From the NCBI GenBank assembly GCA_019116525.1, contig DXBM01000039.1, positions 1-64,000 of the forward strand: a DNA stretch of 64,000 bases, given 5' to 3'. Shown here piece after piece: positions 59,337-64,000 of this stretch; position 1 is the first letter of the stretch; every line of letters starts with the position of its first letter. This DNA is from Candidatus Olsenella pullistercoris (GTDB lineage: Bacteria; Actinomycetota; Coriobacteriia; Coriobacteriales; Atopobiaceae). Made by a program: the position numbers and the translations under genes. A model generated the notes under the pieces. That model was given only the letters and a program-made list of their open reading frames with translations, did no database searches and was not told the origin of the DNA.

Positions 59337-60587
59337 CTACGAGACCGGGGCGCCACCGGCCTCGGCGGACGCGTCCCCAACGTCCTCGGAAAGCGCCTCG
59401 TCGCCAAGGGCCGAGGCGTCCTCGTCGTCCCCGCCCAGCGGGGCGACGTCCTCGGTCGTCAGGCCGGAGATCTCCACGAGCGCGGCGTAGTCGCGCGGGC
59501 CCGCGGCGTTCGCGGCGGCACCCAGGTCCTTGTCGGCGAGCTGCTCGGCGGGGATCTCTGCCGTCTCGTCGGCGGGGTCGAGCCCGGCGTCCATGCGCTG
59601 CATCATGGCGCGCCACTCGTCGTACATCGTGGCCACGTAGGAGACGCCGGGAATCTCGTCATAGGCGTAGCTCGGCACCGTGGCCGAGTAGAACGTGATG
59701 CCCTGCTCGGACGCGGCCTGCTGGAAGGCGGTCGCGTAGGCAGCGATGTCGGAGACGGAGAGGTCGGTGGTGATGGACTGGGCGAGCTCGCTCACCACGA
59801 AGGGCAGCTCGAGCGGGCTCGACGCGAGCACCTCGCGGGCGATCGCCTCGACGATCTGTCGCTGGGCCTGCGCGCGACCGAAGTCCCCGCCCGAGACGCC
59901 GAAGCGCGCGCGGGCGTAGCGCAGGGCCGTGTCGCCGTCGAGGACCTGCTCGCCGGCAGACAGCTCGAGCTTTGCCTTTCGGTCGGAGATGTCCTCGGGG
60001 ACGTCCACCGTGATGCCGCCGAGCGCGTCGACCACGTCGCGCACGCCGCTGAAGTGAACCTCGACGTAATGGGAGATGTCCACTCCGGCGAACTCCGCCA
60101 CGGCGCGCACGGCGGCAGCCGGCCCGTCGACGAACGAGGCGTTTATCTTGTCGGTGGCGCCGTACTGGTTCACCACCATGGTGTCGCGCGGGACGGAGAC
60201 GAGGCTCACCGTTGCCGCGCCCACGTCAACGCGCGCGAGCATGAGGGTATCCGAGCGGGAGACCGTCTCGCCCTTGCGGGCGTCTGAGCCGATGATGAGC
60301 ACGTAGAAGGGCTCTGTCGCGGCCGCAGAGCCGTCCGCGAGCTCGGCGTCGAGCGCGGCGCGGTCCTCCTCGGCAACACCCATGGAGCTCTCGAGGCTCG
60401 AGACCCATGCCCAGGCGGCAACGCCAACCGCCGCCACCACGGCGACAAGGGCAACGGCAACCCGGCGCGCGATGCGGCGACGACGGGAGCCGGCGTCCTG
60501 GGGGGCGGCGTGGCGCGGGGACCTCTCGTCAGCGCCGTCCTGCGAAAGCGGGTCCCTCAGCTCGTCGCGCGCGTCCTGGTCTGCCAT
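59337..60587 (-). CDS. LytR-CpsA-Psr (LCP) family protein
   Basis: This 416-residue membrane protein probably attaches polymers such as teichoic acid or polysaccharide to peptidoglycan. It has a charged cytoplasmic N-terminus, one membrane helix (about 43-65) and an extracellular LCP domain (about 90-260) with LIIGSDAR, RSDTLMLARVD, SVPRDT and KINASF, the pyrophosphate-lipid-binding motifs. The last 100 residues are an acidic Ala/Glu/Asp-rich tail of unknown use. The ATG at 60587 has GAAGGGAG. It follows metK by 81 bases. Confidence 0.88.
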   Translation of the reverse strand: MADQDARDELRDPLSQDGADERSPRHAAPQDAGSRRRRIARRVAVALVAVVAAVGVAAWAWVSSLESSMGVAEEDRAALDAELADGSAAATEPFYVLIIGSDARKGETVSRSDTLMLARVDVGAATVSLVSVPRDTMVVNQYGATDKINASFVDGPAAAVRAVAEFAGVDISHYVEVHFSGVRDVVDALGGITVDVPEDISDRKAKLELSAGEQVLDGDTALRYARARFGVSGGDFGRAQAQRQIVEAIAREVLASSPLELPFVVSELAQSITTDLSVSDIAAYATAFQQAASEQGITFYSATVPSYAYDEIPGVSYVATMYDEWRAMMQRMDAGLDPADETAEIPAEQLADKDLGAAANAAGPRDYAALVEISGLTTEDVAPLGGDDEDASALGDEALSEDVGDASAEAGGAPVS

Positions 60588-60668
60588 AGCGCTCCCTTCT
60601 CGCCTCGTGCGCCGACCTTACCTTAGCCGATGCGGCGCAGGGACGGTCCCGTGCGCCCGACGGCAGCC

Positions 60669-61949
60669 CTACGAGAGCTCGGCCACCGCGGCGCGCAGCT
60701 CGTCGACACGGTCGCAGCGCTCCCAGGTGAAGTCTGGGTCCTCGCGGCCAAAGTGGCCGTAGGCCGCGGTCTTCTCGAAGATGGGGCGACGCAGGCCGAG
60801 GTCGCGGATGATGGCGCCCGGCCGCAGGTCAAAGACGCGCTCGACCGCAGCCTCGATCGCCCGGTCCTCGGCGGTGCCGGTCCCGAAGGTGTCCACCATG
60901 ACCGAGAGCGGGTGCGAGACGCCGATGGCGTACGCGAGCTGGACCTCGCAGCGGCGCGCGAGTCCCGCGGCGACGACGTTCTTGGCGACCCAGCGCGCGG
61001 CGTAGGCGGCGGAGCGGTCGACCTTGGTGCAGTCCTTGCCCGAGAAGCACCCGCCGCCGTGGCGGCCCATGCCGCCGTAGGTGTCGACGATGATCTTGCG
61101 GCCGGTGAGACCAGTGTCGCCCATGGGGCCGCCCACCACGAAGCGCCCGGTGGGGTTCACGTAGATCGTGGCGCTCCCCCACTCGATGCCCGCTGCGTCG
61201 AGGACCGGGGCGATGACGTGGGCGACCATGTCCTCGCGCACCGTGTCCATGTCGGCGATGGCGGCATCGTGCTGCGTGGAGACGACAACGGCCGTGACCT
61301 CGACGGGGACATCGTCCTCGTAGCGCACGGTGACCTGGGTCTTGCCGTCCGGGCGCAGGTAGGGAACCGTGCCGTCCTTGCGAACGGCGGCAAGGCGCTC
61401 CGCCATGCGCGAGGCGAGGTAGTGCGGCATGGGCATGTAGACGTCGGTCTCGTCGGTGGCGTAGCCGAACATCATGCCCTGGTCCCCGGCGCCAACGAGG
61501 TCGAGCGGGTCGGTCGTGCGGCCCGCCTGCGCGTCGAAGGACTCGTCCACCCCCTGGGCGATGTCGGGGCTCTGCTCGTGGATCATGTTGATGACGCCGC
61601 AGGTCTCGCAGTCAAAGCCGTACTTCGCGCGATCGTAGCCGATGCGACGGATGACGTCGCGCGCGATCTTCTGAACGTCGAGGTAGGCCTCGGTGCGCAC
61701 CTCGCCAGCAACGACCACGGTTCCCGTGGTCACAAAGGTCTCGCAGGCGCAGCGCACATTGTCGACGCTGGCGGGCACCCCGGACGGCGAGATGTAGCCT
61801 TTGGCCTGGAGCTCTGCCTCCTTGGCGAGAAGCGCGTCGAGAATGGCGTCGGAGACCTGGTCGCAGATCTTGTCCGGGTGCCCCTCCGTCACGCTCTCAG
61901 AGGTGAAGAGGTAGTTGCGGGAGAGGGTGGAACGAGGGCTGTCTTGCAT
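60669..61949 (-). CDS. metK: S-adenosylmethionine synthetase
   Basis: This 426-residue enzyme makes S-adenosylmethionine from methionine and ATP. Visible motifs are [11 protein letters not shown] near residue 20, the [12 protein letters not shown] hexapeptide (about 146-157) and [23 protein letters not shown] (in parts; about 295-310). The ATG at 61949 has AAGGAG eight bases in front; the GTG at 61958 has no separate site. A hairpin upstream may be regulatory. Confidence 0.94.
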   Translation of the reverse strand: MQDSPRSTLSRNYLFTSESVTEGHPDKICDQVSDAILDALLAKEAELQAKGYISPSGVPASVDNVRCACETFVTTGTVVVAGEVRTEAYLDVQKIARDVIRRIGYDRAKYGFDCETCGVINMIHEQSPDIAQGVDESFDAQAGRTTDPLDLVGAGDQGMMFGYATDETDVYMPMPHYLASRMAERLAAVRKDGTVPYLRPDGKTQVTVRYEDDVPVEVTAVVVSTQHDAAIADMDTVREDMVAHVIAPVLDAAGIEWGSATIYVNPTGRFVVGGPMGDTGLTGRKIIVDTYGGMGRHGGGCFSGKDCTKVDRSAAYAARWVAKNVVAAGLARRCEVQLAYAIGVSHPLSVMVDTFGTGTAEDRAIEAAVERVFDLRPGAIIRDLGLRRPIFEKTAAYGHFGREDPDFTWERCDRVDELRAAVAELS

Positions 61950-62008
61950 GGTCGTCACTCCTTAGGCGATTGCCCGGCGGCCGTTACCATTCCGTCGGGC
62001 GCGCAATA
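61950..62008 (-). promoter_or_regulatory. metK leader with a GC hairpin before the ribosome site
   Basis: On the minus strand ATTGC-GC-GCCCGACGG (62008-61993 region) can pair with CCGCCGGGCAAT, which ends about 12 bases before AAGGAG. The stem has a bulge and a G-A mismatch. No known SAM-riboswitch consensus is recognised, so regulation is only possible. Confidence 0.3.
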
Positions 62009-62118
62009 GAACCTCACTATCCTACCCGCACCGACTGGGCGCAGCACGGAGGAGATCGCTCCGCCATAAAGTCCATCGCTTTCGCGAGCGAGCATACGGC
62101 GTCGTTGGGGGCCGCTGT

Positions 62119-62220
62119 TAGGAATAGCCGCCTGTGGGTCGTTTTTCTCGCCATATGTATAGGAATCGCCGCCAGTGGGGCATTTCGGCAAGATAATCAA
62201 CCCAATGGCGGCGATTCCTA
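62119..62220. repeat. Intergenic element J (TTAGGAATAGCCGCCTGTGGG family)
   Basis: TTAGGAATAGCCGCCTGTGGG (62119-62139, split: TTAGGAATAGCCGCC, TGTGGG) and TAGGAATCGCCGCCAGTGGG (62160-62179) are direct half-copies. GGCGGCGATTCCTA (62207-62220) is the inverted arm, giving a 14-base perfect stem with TAGGAATCGCCGCC. TTTTTCTCGCCA lies between the first two, as in element I. The rest of the 61950-62365 gap holds the metK leader and a stretch without clear features. Confidence 0.65.
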
Positions 62221-62365
62221 ACGGCAGGAGCGCTGCCGGCAGACGCGCTCCTTCAGCGGCGCTTCAGGCATGTGCCGCTCTCGTGGACACGCCGCTCCCG
62301 GCCGCAAACGCGCGCGAACAGGGAACAAGCCCTCTCATATGTCTGCACGTGAGAGGAGACACGCC

Positions 62366-64000
62366 GTGCGCGCATCGCTTGGCATTTTTATCCGCGACCT
62401 CAAGAGGCTGCTCTCCAATCCCGCGGCGCTCATCGTGACCCTGGGCGTCTGTGCGATTCCTTCCGCCTACGCCTGGCTGAACGTCCTCGCCAACTGGAAC
62501 CCGTACGAGAACACCTCGACGGTGAGTGTGGCCGTGGTCACCTTGGACGAGGGGGCAGACGTCCCGGACGTGGGCAACCTCAACGCCGGCGAGCTCGTGA
62601 AGGAAGAGCTCGAGAAGAACACGCAGCTCGGCTGGGTCTTTCTCGACAACGAGCAGGACGCGCTCGAGGGCGTACGCGCGGGTCGCTACTACGCGGCGTT
62701 CGTCATCCCCGCCGACTTCACGAGCTCGCTTGCCAGCGCGCTCGACGGAAGCTCGCGGCAGGCAAGCATCCGCTACTACGTCAACGAGAAGCAAAACGCC
62801 GTCGCCCCCAAGGTCACCGACACTGGAGCCACGACGCTCGAGGACCAGATCGCCGAGGAGTTCACGCGCGTCGCAGGCGAGGCGGTTGGCGAGAAGGTCC
62901 GTGACGCCGCTGGGAGCGCCGCCGACGCGCTGGACGGCACCACGCAGGACGCCCTCGAGACCGTGCGCGGCGTGGAGCGAACGCTGGACTCGCTCGCGGA
63001 CTCCCTTGACGCAGCGCAGGGCGACCTCTCCTCCGCACGGGACGCGCTCACGGGCGCCACCGCCGCGCTCAACGGCATCTCGCAGGGAGCTCAGTCCTTC
63101 TCGGGCTCCATGGGCGCGGCCCTGGGGTCGCTCGACCAGACGCGCGGCGAGCTCAGAAGCTACGCCACGGAGCTCGCGGACGCGCTCGGCGACGGCTCCG
63201 CCGCGCTCGCACGGCTCTCGTCGCAGGCAAGCCACGACGTTGGCCTTGTGGCAGGGGACGTGGGCTGGGCCGAGGGCAAGCTCGAGGGAGCGATCTCGCA
63301 GGTCGAGTCGGCTAGCCAGACCATCCAGAGCGTGAGCGCCGCGCTCGGCCGCGCCCGCGACGCCCTGGCGTCAATCCCGGCGAGCGGCGCCCAGGCGGAG
63401 GCGCGCGACGAGGCCGTGCGGGCGATCGACGAGGGCATCGCGCTTCTCGGCGAGCTCGAGGACGAGCAGGCGGCCAAGCTGGCGGAGCTGCGCGAAACCG
63501 CTCAGGGGCTCGCCGACGGGGCCGAGAGCGCACGAAACCTCTCGAGCGCGGTCGCAGACGCCGTCCAAACGGGCGCGAGCGGCCTCGACGAGCTGCGCGC
63601 GAGCCTCGCACAGGACGTCTCGCCCCAGCTCAGCGGGGCGCTCGACGCGCTCGCGAGCTCGGGCGGCAGGCTCGCCGGCGGCGCGGACGCGCTCGTCCCC
63701 ATGATCTCTCAGGCGCAAGGGACGCTGTGCCAGCTCGACGCGGTGCTCGCCCAGGCGTCCACGGTCCTCGCGCAGGGCGCCTCCTCCCTGCGCGAGGCCG
63801 CATCCGGCGCCCGCGGCCTTGCTGACGACCTCGCCGCCGTCCAGGGCGCGTCGCAGACGGGCGTCCTTCCCGAGCTTCTCGCCATAGACCCTGCCGAGAT
63901 GGGCGGCGCGCTCGCGGCTCCCGTCGAGATGGTCGACGAGGCCGTCTTTCCCGTTGCCACCTACGGCTCCGGCGTGGCGCCCTTCTACACGAACCTCGCG
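62366..64000 (+). CDS. YhgE/Pip-domain membrane protein (partial, 3' end outside window)
   Basis: The first 545 residues of a YhgE/Pip-family protein, which in other species is involved in export, phage infection or type VII secretion. A short cytoplasmic start with basic residues precedes one membrane helix (about 10-28, AALIVTLGVCAIPSAYAWL). A globular extracytoplasmic domain (about 35-170) with FVIPADFTSSL follows, and then a long Ala/Ser/Leu coiled-coil region of heptads. The end is beyond the window, where the remaining membrane helices are expected. The start is the GTG at 62366 with GAGAGGAG seven bases before it. An in-frame ATG at 62339 also exists but has no site. Confidence 0.85.
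   Translation, partial: MRASLGIFIRDLKRLLSNPAALIVTLGVCAIPSAYAWLNVLANWNPYENTSTVSVAVVTLDEGADVPDVGNLNAGELVKEELEKNTQLGWVFLDNEQDALEGVRAGRYYAAFVIPADFTSSLASALDGSSRQASIRYYVNEKQNAVAPKVTDTGATTLEDQIAEEFTRVAGEAVGEKVRDAAGSAADALDGTTQDALETVRGVERTLDSLADSLDAAQGDLSSARDALTGATAALNGISQGAQSFSGSMGAALGSLDQTRGELRSYATELADALGDGSAALARLSSQASHDVGLVAGDVGWAEGKLEGAISQVESASQTIQSVSAALGRARDALASIPASGAQAEARDEAVRAIDEGIALLGELEDEQAAKLAELRETAQGLADGAESARNLSSAVADAVQTGASGLDELRASLAQDVSPQLSGALDALASSGGRLAGGADALVPMISQAQGTLCQLDAVLAQASTVLAQGASSLREAASGARGLADDLAAVQGASQTGVLPELLAIDPAEMGGALAAPVEMVDEAVFPVATYGSGVAPFYTNLA

Noticed and set aside
61950..62008. Known SAM riboswitch upstream of metK
   Set aside because: None of the SAM-I, SAM-II, SAM-III or SAM-IV consensus cores could be matched by eye; only a bulged hairpin is seen.

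Overview
The window is about 64 kb of very GC-rich chromosomal DNA (roughly two thirds G+C or more) with dense genes, Shine-Dalgarno starts, many GTG/ATGA-coupled operons and few intergenic gaps. Gene content suggests a host-associated, probably anaerobic Actinomycetota of the class Coriobacteriia, in the Olsenella/Atopobiaceae range. The clues are an ECF vitamin transporter, EFR1-type flavodoxin-ferredoxin, a fused Fe-S/molybdopterin hydroxylase, several heterodimeric ABC exporters, DUF1015 and a YhgE/Pip protein. This placement is inference from gene style. No rRNA, tRNA, CRISPR array, prophage or intact IS element was seen.

Layout. 1-4.7 kb: Zn/Cd P-type ATPase, convergent GH3 lipoprotein hexosaminidase, MFS efflux pump. 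4.9-7.8 kb (minus): ecfA1-ecfA2-ecfT-S operon. 8.1-11.8 kb: xanthine-dehydrogenase-family FAD subunit plus fused [2Fe-2S]/Mo subunit. 12.3-15.8 kb: ABC exporter pair 1. 15.9-17.9 kb: MIF-like tautomerase with a small partner, EFR1 protein, membrane protein. 17.9-21.3 kb (minus): two genes sharing a DUF4062-like domain, one carrying a long TPR-like tail. 21.4-26.1 kb: MetRS with an altered KMSKS motif, alpha/beta-hydrolase-GNAT fusion, membrane LuxR regulator. 26.3-33.6 kb (minus): pstS-pstC-pstA-pstB-pstB-phoU-response regulator-kinase behind an 11-bp-period Pho box. 34.1-38 kb: ABC exporter pair 2. 38.4-40.8 kb: ABC ATPase with a RelB/DinJ antitoxin-like N-terminus plus FtsX-like permease. 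41-45.3 kb: MarR regulator plus ABC exporter pair 3. 45.4-49.2 kb (minus): DUF308 protein, UbiB-like kinase with phasin-like partner, HAD phosphatase. 49.4-53.9 kb: DUF1015, an orphan repeat protein, a HAD protein with an element-derived tail. 53.8-58.9 kb (minus): priA-def-fmt-rsmB. 59.3-61.9 kb (minus): metK and an LCP protein. 62.4 kb to the end: YhgE/Pip protein, cut by the window edge.

How the genes fit together. Most modules are transport or envelope functions: metal export, vitamin uptake, phosphate uptake, three drug/peptide-type exporters and a MacB/LolCDE-style ABC system. The MarR regulator probably controls exporter pair 3 and perhaps also pair 2, because both promoters carry the same AGGTACCT palindrome. 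The housekeeping operons (priA-def-fmt-rsmB, metK, metG) are conventional.

The most distinctive features are (i) the RelB-ABC ATPase fusion with an operator-like palindrome over its own predicted transcription start, (ii) the DUF4062/TPR gene pair, and (iii) a rich set of intergenic inverted-repeat elements in several families. Four of these elements share a short A(A/G)AACCGCAGGT-like core although their arms differ.
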